In this document: positions 53,310 to 60,323 of the stretch, one piece after another
How the letters are laid out: each line of letters starts with the position of its first letter
How positions within the stretch are numbered: the first letter of the stretch is position 1
Source: Alteromonas sp. LOR
GTDB taxonomy: Bacteria > Pseudomonadota > Gammaproteobacteria > Enterobacterales > Alteromonadaceae
Reading direction: 5' to 3'
Length of the DNA stretch: 64,000 nt
Assembly: GCF_000753865.1 (NCBI RefSeq)
Contig: NZ_JQFW01000015.1
Coordinates: forward strand, 62,001 to 126,000
The notes under the pieces: model-generated
What the model was told of the DNA's origin: nothing
What the model saw: the letters and a program-made list of their open reading frames with translations, nothing else
Database searches by the model: none
Position numbers and translations under genes: made by a program

Positions 53310-54311
53310 ATGGCCGTATTCGGTACCGTATTCATGCCTGAAATGGCGCTTACCCGCTTTGAAAACGACGCATGGTCTGAGACTGAGTTTGTCAGTTCAG
53401 ACGCCATACAAATGCATCCTGGCGCGCATGTTCTTCACTACTCGAGCACATGTTTTGAGGGTCTTAAGGCGTTTAAGCACGAAGATGGCAGTATTAACAT
53501 TTTTCGTATGGACAAAAATATCGAACGCTTTGCACAAAGCAGTCGTTTACTCAACTTGCCTGAAATAGATAAAGCGCAAGTAGAAGCAATGATTATCGAC
53601 GTGGTATCGAAGTACAGCTCAGAAGTTCCAGAGCCTCCTGGTTCAATGTATATTCGCCCAACGCATGTAGGTACTGAAGCGTCTATTGGTAAAGCAGCTG
53701 CACCGTCGGCCACATCAATGCTATACGTGCTTTTATCACCCGTTGGTGATTATTTTGCCGGTGGTTTAAAGCCGCTTCGTCTTTTACTAGACGAAACGGG
53801 TATGCGCTGTGCGCCGCACATGGGTATGGTAAAAAGTGGTGGTAACTACGCCAGTGCATTACCGCCTATTCTAAAGGCAAGAGAAGAAGTGCAGGCCGAT
53901 CAAATTCTGTTTTGTCCAAATGGTGACGTACAGGAAACTGGCGCGGCAAACTTCTTACTTATCGATGGCAACGAGATCATCACCAAAGGCCTAGATTCTA
54001 GCTTCCTGCACGGTGTAACTCGCGCGACAGTTCTACAACTAGCAAAAGACCATGGCATGACGGTAAGCGAAAGAGAGCTTACGGTGAGCGAGCTGCTAGA
54101 ACGCGCAGCCAAGCCTGGCGCAGAGGCTGCTCTATCTGGTACAGCGGCAGTACTAACGCCTGTGGGCACGCTTATTCACAACGAAAAAGAGTATCAAGTA
54201 GGTAACGGCGAAGCAGGCCCAGTTACTATGAAGCTTCGTCAAGCGCTGAACGATATACAGTGGGGCAAGGCAGAAGATACGCATAACTGGTTAGTAAAAA
54301 TTAATCCGTAA
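53310..54311 (+). CDS. ilvE: Branched-chain amino acid aminotransferase
   Basis: A 333-residue fold-type IV PLP enzyme that makes leucine, isoleucine and valine from their keto acids. 'VLHYSSTCFEGLKAFKHEDG' is the substrate-gate block, the PLP Lys is in 'MGMVKSGGNYASALPP', and 'GDVQETGAANFLLIDGNEII' and 'ALSGTAAVLTPVGTL' match the large BCAT (type II) subgroup. The ATG at 53310, with AGGAAA eight nt upstream, gives the expected length; the open frame back to 53175 runs through a hairpin region and is rejected. Monocistronic. Confidence 0.95.
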   Translation: MAVFGTVFMPEMALTRFENDAWSETEFVSSDAIQMHPGAHVLHYSSTCFEGLKAFKHEDGSINIFRMDKNIERFAQSSRLLNLPEIDKAQVEAMIIDVVSKYSSEVPEPPGSMYIRPTHVGTEASIGKAAAPSATSMLYVLLSPVGDYFAGGLKPLRLLLDETGMRCAPHMGMVKSGGNYASALPPILKAREEVQADQILFCPNGDVQETGAANFLLIDGNEIITKGLDSSFLHGVTRATVLQLAKDHGMTVSERELTVSELLERAAKPGAEAALSGTAAVLTPVGTLIHNEKEYQVGNGEAGPVTMKLRQALNDIQWGKAEDTHNWLVKINP

Positions 54312-54454
54312 CACTAGGCTACTGATTAAGAACGGTTGATTAGGCTCGTTAGATATTTCCTCTCGAGCCGCTATTGACAGCATGGCGAGGGCGCTTGTTG
54401 TGCTGTCAGTGTCTCTATCACGGTGCGCTCGTACTATTAAAAGCACGCTTTGGA

Positions 54455-56245
54455 CTACGGCGCACTATACTGCTTCACCTGATTTCTACCACGGGTTTTC
54501 GCTTGGAACAGTGCTATGTCGGCCTGTTTATATAGCACATCGTATTGGGCCGCTTTCATACTTCCGATAGCAACACCTATACTTACCGTAACGCTTATAT
54601 CTTGCGGGCATTCACTGGGTGGAATCATCGCCTCCACGTGTCCTCTCAAACGTTCAGCAAACGCCATTGCGTCAACTTCGCTTTTGTTGAAAGTCATAAT
54701 GACAAATTCTTCGCCCCCAATACGGGCAAAAATATCATCACTTTGACATAGCGCTTTCACTTCATTAGCCAACGCAACCAGCACTTTATCACCAGCATCG
54801 TGACCATGAGTGTCGTTTATGGCTTTAAAATAATCGATATCTAGTAACAGAAAGGCCATGTCTATATTGATGCCCCGTTGACTTCGAAATTTTCGGTCAA
54901 GGTAACGACGATTTCCAATTCCTATTAAATAATCCGTTTCTGAGGCATCGATTAACACCTCATTGGCATGCTCCAGTCTAAGTAGTTTTTGTCTTCGCAA
55001 TAATAATGTGAGGAACAATAATGCGCATATTAATGAGATAACTACAGCAGAAAATAAATAGAACGAGGAATGACGAGCCTCACGCTCTCGTTGTAACAGG
55101 CTTTCTTGAAGCTTAATCAACTCTTGTTCGTTTTTAATCTGAGCTTCGAGTTTTTTGATAATACCCGACTGAGTAACAGGCTGAATCGCATTTCGCCTGT
55201 CAATATATTCCGCCTGAACTTTTGCTGCTTCTTCGTAGTTTCCTAGCTTTAATTCAAGCATGGCTAAGCTTTCATACAGCGCTATTTCGCTCTCAACTGA
55301 GGTCTTGTTCTTAACGGTGACAATGCCCTGGCGATACAAACGCAGCGCATCATCATACCGAGTTAATGACTGGTACAAATCGCCTAACCCGAGATAAGCG
55401 GAAGCTAAAGCCTGAGGGTAAGAGCCTGCGCGAGCATTTTCGATAACGTATTTGTACATATCGATAGATTTGGTAATCAATCCTCGCTGTTGATATACGT
55501 GCGCCAAACTTACACTAGCTTCGCTGTAGGTGAAGTCAACAATAACATCATCACTGGCAAGAACGCTTTCAAAAATATTTTGTGCCTTATCTAATTGCCG
55601 AGACTTTAGGTAAGACATACCCAAACCAACGGTCATATTCATCACCATCTCAGTGTTGTTGGCTTGCTTGTGGATATCCCTCGCCTTTTTAAAATAATCG
55701 GCAGCCTCATCGTAATCACCCTGAGAGTTGAGTACGTTGCCTAAATTGCCATAAACCATGGCTAAATCGGCGGTATCTTCGCTACGCTTTGCAAATTTTA
55801 GGGCGTCTATATAGAACTTCATGGCATTGTCGTAATCCACAGTCAACTCGTAAAAAACACCAAGAGATCGATTACAAACAGAGAGTAGATGAGGATTGTT
55901 CGTGTTACGTGCGGCGGTAATTGCTTGGGTCAGATAGGTAAGAGCTTCTTCATTTTTACCTTGATACATAGTTGCCATACCAAGTAGGCGAGACACCTCA
56001 GAGCGGCTCATGTCATCTTTGCTCTCTACGCTTATAGGCAGAGCTTGTGAAGCATAGCGCTCTGCCAAGCTTGGATCTTTGTATAAGTAAGTCGACGATA
56101 GCTCAATCAACAAAGGTAACGTAGCAACACTTTTTTCATCAAGCTCAGAAAGTTGCTGCTCTACCGTTGCGATACGCTCTTCATTAGCAACTCCGTACTT
56201 AATCGGTAAAATGAGGAACAGAGCGATAATAAATCGATACGCCAT
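54455..56245 (-). CDS. TPR-repeat membrane diguanylate cyclase (GGDEF)
   Basis: A 596-residue sensor. A signal peptide or N-terminal anchor ('FIIALFLILPIKYGVA') is followed by about six tetratricopeptide repeats (about 55-340; for example 'AMVYGNLGNVLNSQGDYDEA' and 'ASAYLGLGDLYQSLTRYDDA') in the periplasm, a coiled coil (about 355-385), one transmembrane helix (about 393-413) and a C-terminal GGDEF domain. The active site reads 'RIGGEEFVIM', an accepted GGEEF variant, with 'DIDYFKAINDTHGHDAGDK' upstream, so c-di-GMP synthesis is likely. No I-site 'RxxD' was seen just before it. The TPR part presumably senses a periplasmic partner. Convergent with ilvE. Confidence 0.93.
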   Translation of the reverse strand: MAYRFIIALFLILPIKYGVANEERIATVEQQLSELDEKSVATLPLLIELSSTYLYKDPSLAERYASQALPISVESKDDMSRSEVSRLLGMATMYQGKNEEALTYLTQAITAARNTNNPHLLSVCNRSLGVFYELTVDYDNAMKFYIDALKFAKRSEDTADLAMVYGNLGNVLNSQGDYDEAADYFKKARDIHKQANNTEMVMNMTVGLGMSYLKSRQLDKAQNIFESVLASDDVIVDFTYSEASVSLAHVYQQRGLITKSIDMYKYVIENARAGSYPQALASAYLGLGDLYQSLTRYDDALRLYRQGIVTVKNKTSVESEIALYESLAMLELKLGNYEEAAKVQAEYIDRRNAIQPVTQSGIIKKLEAQIKNEQELIKLQESLLQREREARHSSFYLFSAVVISLICALLFLTLLLRRQKLLRLEHANEVLIDASETDYLIGIGNRRYLDRKFRSQRGINIDMAFLLLDIDYFKAINDTHGHDAGDKVLVALANEVKALCQSDDIFARIGGEEFVIMTFNKSEVDAMAFAERLRGHVEAMIPPSECPQDISVTVSIGVAIGSMKAAQYDVLYKQADIALFQAKTRGRNQVKQYSAP

Positions 56246-56408
56246 TTTTCTTCCAGTTACATGTTATGGACAGTGCTTCTTGTTTTTTATTGGATTGAGA
56301 GGAGGCATTAATGCCATAGCCCCTTCTCGCAAGCATAATAGATAGGTTAACCATTGAACAGACGAAATAAAGGTTTCAACTATTTATAGTCGCTTTTGCC
56401 TGTTCAAA

Positions 56409-56453
56409 CGTTAGAAAGTGCAACCGTTAGAAAGTGCAACCGTTAGAAAGTGA
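56409..56453. repeat. 16-bp tandem repeat, nearly three copies
   Basis: CGTTAGAAAGTGCAAC at 56409-56424 and 56425-56440 is followed by a partial third copy (56441-56453). It lies just beyond the terminator of the HAD hydrolase gene. Confidence 0.9.
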
Positions 56454-56481
56454 CAGAACCGCGAATAAAAATGCGGTTCTG
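56454..56481. terminator. Hairpin downstream of the HAD hydrolase gene
   Basis: Perfect 9-bp arms CAGAACCGC (56454-56462) and GCGGTTCTG (56473-56481) around a 10-nt loop, 16 nt past the stop codon of the minus-strand gene. No strong U-tract follows on either strand, so termination is plausible but not certain. Confidence 0.55.
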
Positions 56482-56497
56482 ACCCCCTTTATGTCCT

Positions 56498-57271
56498 TTA
56501 TTTTAACGCTGCGAGCATGCGAGCTAAATCATTCACGTCTGACACATTGTAGTTTGGCTTTTCCGCTAACGGAAAAAGGACTTTACCAGGGCGACGGATA
56601 AAGGCGGTTTTAAGACCAGCTTTGTTCGCACCTGCAATATCCCAGCCGTGGGCCGCTACCATAAGCGCGTCGCCAGCATCGACGCCCAAGTCATTAAGCG
56701 CCCATTGGTAGGTTTTTAAATGAGGTTTAAATACACCCACAGATTCTATGCTGAAGTTAGCATCAAAATATTGGCTTAATTTGGCATTCTTTAGCTGTAA
56801 TTTAACGCCTTCAAGGGATGAATTAGTTAAGGTTACTAACTTATATCCTTGCGCTTTTAATGCCGCTAGCCCTTCGGCAACATCTGGATGCGCCGGCAAA
56901 GAGCGCAGCGGTGTCACGATGGCGGTTCGTGCATTATCGTGTGAAATAACAATATCATTATTTTCTGCCACCATTTCTAACGCTGCAACACCGATATTTC
57001 CAAAAGATTGGTATTCGCCTGTCGCTGACACCACTAAAGAATGATGCAACATAGTGGAAAACCACAATGGCAGTAAATCGTCTCGACCATTGAGCGCCTC
57101 GCCCACTGAGGTACGCATGTTTTCAAGGTCTAATAAGGTTTCGTTTACGTCAAAAATAATTACTTTAGGCTTTGTGTGTTGAGCCGTTGTCTCTGCTGAA
57201 TCGTTGGCAAATACGCTGCTATTAAACAGCCAAAATACGCTAAAAAGGGATAGTAGTGTGCGACTCCTCAT
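56498..57271 (-). CDS. Exported haloacid-dehalogenase-type (HAD) hydrolase
   Basis: A 257-residue HAD-superfamily protein of the type II 2-haloacid dehalogenase branch. The nucleophile Asp41 is in 'VIIFDVNETLLD', the motif II Ser/Asn in 'LVTLTNSSLEGVKL', the Lys in 'VGVFKPHLKTYQWAL' and 'MVAAHGWDIAGANKAGLKTA' is the usual motif IV. It starts with a signal peptide ('LLSLFSVFWLFNSSVFA'), which is unusual since these enzymes are mostly cytoplasmic. Its substrate in the periplasm is unknown. The upstream region has a palindrome and a direct repeat that may be regulatory. Confidence 0.85.
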   Translation of the reverse strand: MRSRTLLSLFSVFWLFNSSVFANDSAETTAQHTKPKVIIFDVNETLLDLENMRTSVGEALNGRDDLLPLWFSTMLHHSLVVSATGEYQSFGNIGVAALEMVAENNDIVISHDNARTAIVTPLRSLPAHPDVAEGLAALKAQGYKLVTLTNSSLEGVKLQLKNAKLSQYFDANFSIESVGVFKPHLKTYQWALNDLGVDAGDALMVAAHGWDIAGANKAGLKTAFIRRPGKVLFPLAEKPNYNVSDVNDLARMLAALK

Positions 57272-57580
57272 AATACCTCTGTCTATTTACGTTAAAGGTG
57301 AATGTGTATTTACGTTAAAGACGAATAACTTGAACGACCGTTCAAGCCATTCCTAGACTAAATGAAACACCGGGGAAAATCACGGGTTAATTGCAACATG
57401 GCGTAAATCACAGCTAAACGCATTGTTGAAATAAATAGAGAAATAGGCGTGTTTTTATCTTTTCAATTTGCCCTTTATAAAGAATCGCTCAGATGCAATC
57501 TAGTACGATATATCGAGTGTAATTTTAATATTTAAACGCTAGGCTACGCACCCACACAGCACGTTAAAAAGGAAAGACAA
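57272..57580. other. HAD-sugE divergent region
   Basis: About 310 bp. Contains a direct repeat (TATTTACGTTAAAG at 57281-57294 and again at 57307-57320) and the palindrome at 57329-57346. The AT-rich second half leads to the SMR gene with GGAAAGACAA before its ATG. No guanidine riboswitch motif was recognised. Confidence 0.5.
57329..57346. promoter_or_regulatory. Palindromic operator candidate (TetR-type)
   Basis: CTTGAACG (57329-57336), AC, CGTTCAAG (57339-57346) is an 8-bp perfect inverted repeat with a 2-bp spacer, 58 bp upstream of the HAD start. TetR/AcrR-family repressors commonly bind such TTGAACGNNCGTTCAA sites. No such regulator gene is in the window. Confidence 0.5.
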
Positions 57581-57898
57581 ATGAGCTGGATATATTTGAT
57601 AGTAGCGGGCCTATTAGAAATAGGATGGCCTGTGGGACTTAAGCTAGCACAGGAGGTTGAAACCCGTGTGGTAGGTATTGGGTTAGCCGTTGGCTTTATG
57701 GCTGCCAGTGGTTTTTGCTTGTGGATGGCTCAAAAGCACATTCCTATTGGTACCGCATACGCTGTGTGGACAGGCATTGGCGCGGCAGGCACTTTTTTAG
57801 TAGGCGTTATGTATTATGGCGACCCATCATCAATTGCGAGATACTGCGGCGTAGCGCTTATTGTTGCCGGAGTGATAGTACTTAAACTCGCTCACTAG
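57581..57898 (+). CDS. SMR family transporter (SugE/Gdx-like)
   Basis: A 105-residue four-helix small multidrug resistance protein. Glu13 in 'VAGLLEIGWPVGLKLA' is the essential proton/substrate residue; the 'EIGWPVGLK' stretch and 'PIGTAYAVWTGIGAAGTFLV' are typical of the SugE/Gdx subgroup, which exports guanidinium and related cations, rather than EmrE-type polyspecific pumps. GGAA about nine nt before the ATG. Monocistronic. The precise substrate is inferred from the subgroup. Confidence 0.88.
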   Translation: MSWIYLIVAGLLEIGWPVGLKLAQEVETRVVGIGLAVGFMAASGFCLWMAQKHIPIGTAYAVWTGIGAAGTFLVGVMYYGDPSSIARYCGVALIVAGVIVLKLAH

Positions 57899-57951
57899 AG
57901 CTTTTTCACTGTGCTGGCTTACTAAAACTGGCTTACACAAAAGCGTAACCT

Positions 57952-58305
57952 TTAAATATACAAAGCAATAGACAACAATTTACGCTGGCCTTTTTCTATT
58001 TTGCTCACGCTATGCAAATATTTGTCAGGGCGAAAAAAGTAAATGCGATTAAATAAGTTGAAGATAACTTTTTCTGCGCGAAACACACCGCCTCTCTCGG
58101 GCTTTTCCAACACAACATTGAATTTATAATAGCGCCCACTTCCCATAGGGTCATTGTGTTCTAACACACGATGACCTTCTTTATAGGTCACCACATTAAT
58201 GGCGAGCCGCTTAGATGAGAGTAGTGCATTGTTTACAACGTTAGCCACGAACTAGGTTCGCCATATAAGTACAACCAAAATGAATAAAGTAGATAAGATA
58301 GTCAT
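57952..58305 (-). pseudogene. 2OG-Fe(II) oxygenase, with in-frame TAG after the N-terminal helix
   Basis: The main frame, from a GTG at 58248 to 57952, encodes 98 residues with a 2-oxoglutarate/iron dioxygenase core: 'GHRVLEHNDPMGSGRYYKFN' (His-x-Asp iron ligands), 'FFRPDKYLHSVSKIEKGQRK' (distal His and the 2OG-binding Arg). The same frame continues upstream, past one TAG (58254-58252), to an ATG at 58305 with GAG five nt before it. This adds 'MTILSTLFILVVLIWRT', a membrane helix. So the gene is probably one reading frame interrupted by an amber codon, leaving a GTG-started, unanchored product, or nothing. Substrate unknown. Confidence 0.6.
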
Positions 58306-58690
58306 TGTCTCAATTCCACACGGTAATGACTACCGCAGACAAAGGTGAGAGAGAGGCTTGTTGGTGCTTTGATATGACGCAAACGCATATGCAGATACCA
58401 CATTGCCCTTATGTAAAGGCGCGTTACCTCCCCCAATCACTCGGAGTATATCTTCAAAACACCAAGGCTTTTGGCAAATCCAGCAAATTATCGCCCTCTC
58501 GCCAAAGTGAACACCCGGTATACCCAATAAAAATAGCTATAAATGAAGCACATCTGCCACAGGTGGATTACACTAGTGTTGCGACATACGTTAAAATGTA
58601 AAATAACAACGTGTTTGCTTGGCTTTTGCTTTGTGGCTGAGCTTACTCAATAAAATACATATTCGACTGATACAGCAACAGGTTAACGTT
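58306..58690. other. Intergenic region without a supported gene
   Basis: About 385 bp between the oxygenase gene (minus) and the porin gene (plus). Frames on both strands (for example 58305-58601 plus and 58330-58527 minus) show no family and unnatural composition. The last part holds the porin ribosome site. Confidence 0.4.
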
Positions 58691-59893
58691 TTGAAAAATA
58701 CTAGTTTACTTAATAATGCCTTAAGCCTGCTTGCGCTGTGCTGGTGCTCTGCTTCTTTTGCAGACAACAGTGACATAGAATTCTCCGGATTTGCGCGTGC
58801 GGTAGGCGGTTATTTAGATACGTCTTCAGCAGAGTATGAGGGCTACGATGACTCAGTCAGTTTTTCAGAAAAGTCATTACTAGGGCTTCAAGCAGATTAC
58901 ACGCTAAATCAGTATTTTTCGGCATCGGTTCAAGTGCTGCTTCACAGCGATGAAGACCGTGAGTCTGGCATTGAGTGGCTGTATCTCACCTATGCGCCAA
59001 CCGATTCTCTTCAATTTAATATTGGTCGCTTACGCACTCCCTTTTTAAAGTATTCAGACGTCACTGACGTTGGCTTCGCCTACCCATGGGTTAACGCCCC
59101 TCAGCAACTTTACAGCAGCTATTTATTTTCTCAGTACGAGGGTGGAAACGCTCGCTATAGAGGGCGATTAGGCAATTTCACTTACGACATTGAAGGGTAT
59201 TTCGGCCAATACAACGACGAATTAAGAACCAGTGGCATTACCGCAGACGTGAACGTTAATTCGCTTTATGGTGGCGTTTTAGAGCTTAATTATGGCGGCT
59301 TTCAGCTTAGAACGGCTGCAGTAGAAGCAAAAACAGTAAAGGCTCAAATAGAGGGAGTGGCTCCTCTTGTTAATGGGTTACAAGCCGCTGGGTTTAATGA
59401 TATTGCCGACAATTTTATTATTAATGACAGTGCGAGTTCATTTTTACTAGGGGCAAGCTACGACGGGCTCAAATGGTACGCTAGCGCCGAATGGATGAGC
59501 GTAAATTCTGATATCGGCACACTAGCTGAACTTGAAAGCTACTATGTCTCGGCAGGCTACTACATTGACAATGTGCTATTGCACGCGACGTTTGCATCTT
59601 CAAACCAGTCCGTTAATAACATTGAGAACACCATACCATTTGGGGTTAACCCCGACCTAGACACCCTATTTTTTGCCGTAGAGCAGCTAAACACTTTCTT
59701 TCCAACTGATAACCTCGATACGATAACACTCGGCGCGCGTTGGGATTTCAAAACCAACATGGCATTGAAAGCCGAAGTGTCCTTTCTTGATGGTGAAGAA
59801 GGCAATACCTCATTTTTCGAAGTGAAAGCGGGAGAGGAAGACTTTGACAGGCAAGCCACACTCTATCAAGTAGCGTTGGAGTGGGTGTTTTGA
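58691..59893 (+). CDS. Outer-membrane porin-like protein
   Basis: A 400-residue protein starting at a TTG (58691) with AGG upstream, giving a signal peptide ending 'CWCSASFA' and a mature protein made of amphipathic strands rich in Tyr, Ser and Gly. The N-terminal 'IEFSGFARAVGGYL' and the last strand 'ATLYQVALEWVF' with terminal Phe are typical of porins that assemble through the Bam complex. The longer frame from 58619 has no export logic. The stop overlaps the start of the next gene, which encodes a small phosphate-binding-like protein, so the two work together. Possibly a passive entry channel for the same ligand. Confidence 0.78.
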   Translation: MKNTSLLNNALSLLALCWCSASFADNSDIEFSGFARAVGGYLDTSSAEYEGYDDSVSFSEKSLLGLQADYTLNQYFSASVQVLLHSDEDRESGIEWLYLTYAPTDSLQFNIGRLRTPFLKYSDVTDVGFAYPWVNAPQQLYSSYLFSQYEGGNARYRGRLGNFTYDIEGYFGQYNDELRTSGITADVNVNSLYGGVLELNYGGFQLRTAAVEAKTVKAQIEGVAPLVNGLQAAGFNDIADNFIINDSASSFLLGASYDGLKWYASAEWMSVNSDIGTLAELESYYVSAGYYIDNVLLHATFASSNQSVNNIENTIPFGVNPDLDTLFFAVEQLNTFFPTDNLDTITLGARWDFKTNMALKAEVSFLDGEEGNTSFFEVKAGEEDFDRQATLYQVALEWVF

Positions 59894-60312
59894 TGAAGCA
59901 GGCTCTCCTTCTTTTTGCACTTTTAACACTATCAGTAGCCTCCTTTGCAACTGAGCGTGTGGTGGTGGTGGCCAACATTGCCCAGAGCAGCGTAACGTTA
60001 ACTAAATCTCAAGTAAGAGACTTATTTATGAGCGGGACTTCTCCCGAGTTATTAACTCTTACGCCAGTGTCGATTGCGCCAGGTGAGCAAAGCAGAACGA
60101 TATTCAACACACGCATTATTGGATTACCAGAATCTCGCATACAGGCGTACTGGGCACAAATGCGATTCAGTGGACGTTTGACGCCTCCTAAAGAAGTGGA
60201 GAGTGCAGAGCAAATGCTAGACTATTTGAGAGCGAATGAAGGCAGTGTCGGTTATTTGCCTGAGTCGACCCAACTACCTGAGGGTTTAAAAGTGGTGTAC
60301 ACCACAAGGTAG
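59893..60312 (+). CDS. Small phosphate-ABC-substrate-binding-like periplasmic protein
   Basis: A 139-residue protein started at ATG 59893, sharing a base with the porin stop. A signal peptide ('ALLLFALLTLSVASFATE') is followed by one lobe resembling PstS-type binding proteins: 'VVVANIAQSSVTLTKSQVRD', 'PVSIAPGEQSRTIFNTRIIG', 'AYWAQMRFSGRLTPPKEVES' and 'VGYLPESTQLPEGLKVVY'. Such single-lobe proteins accompany porins and GGDEF/EAL proteins in marine gammaproteobacteria. Ligand is unknown; a phosphate link is only suggested by resemblance. Converges on the GGDEF-EAL gene, 11 bp away. Confidence 0.7.
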   Translation: MKQALLLFALLTLSVASFATERVVVVANIAQSSVTLTKSQVRDLFMSGTSPELLTLTPVSIAPGEQSRTIFNTRIIGLPESRIQAYWAQMRFSGRLTPPKEVESAEQMLDYLRANEGSVGYLPESTQLPEGLKVVYTTR

Positions 60313-60323
60313 ATCAGAAGCGC

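Noticed and set aside
57430..57580. Guanidine riboswitch upstream of the SMR transporter
   Set aside because: Paired ACGR-loop hairpins or the ykkC core were not found; the AT-rich leader has only a plain ribosome site.
58305..58601. 98-residue plus-strand frame before the porin gene
   Set aside because: No similarity, no ribosome site, and composition unlike the neighbouring genes; an overlapping minus frame is equally unconvincing.
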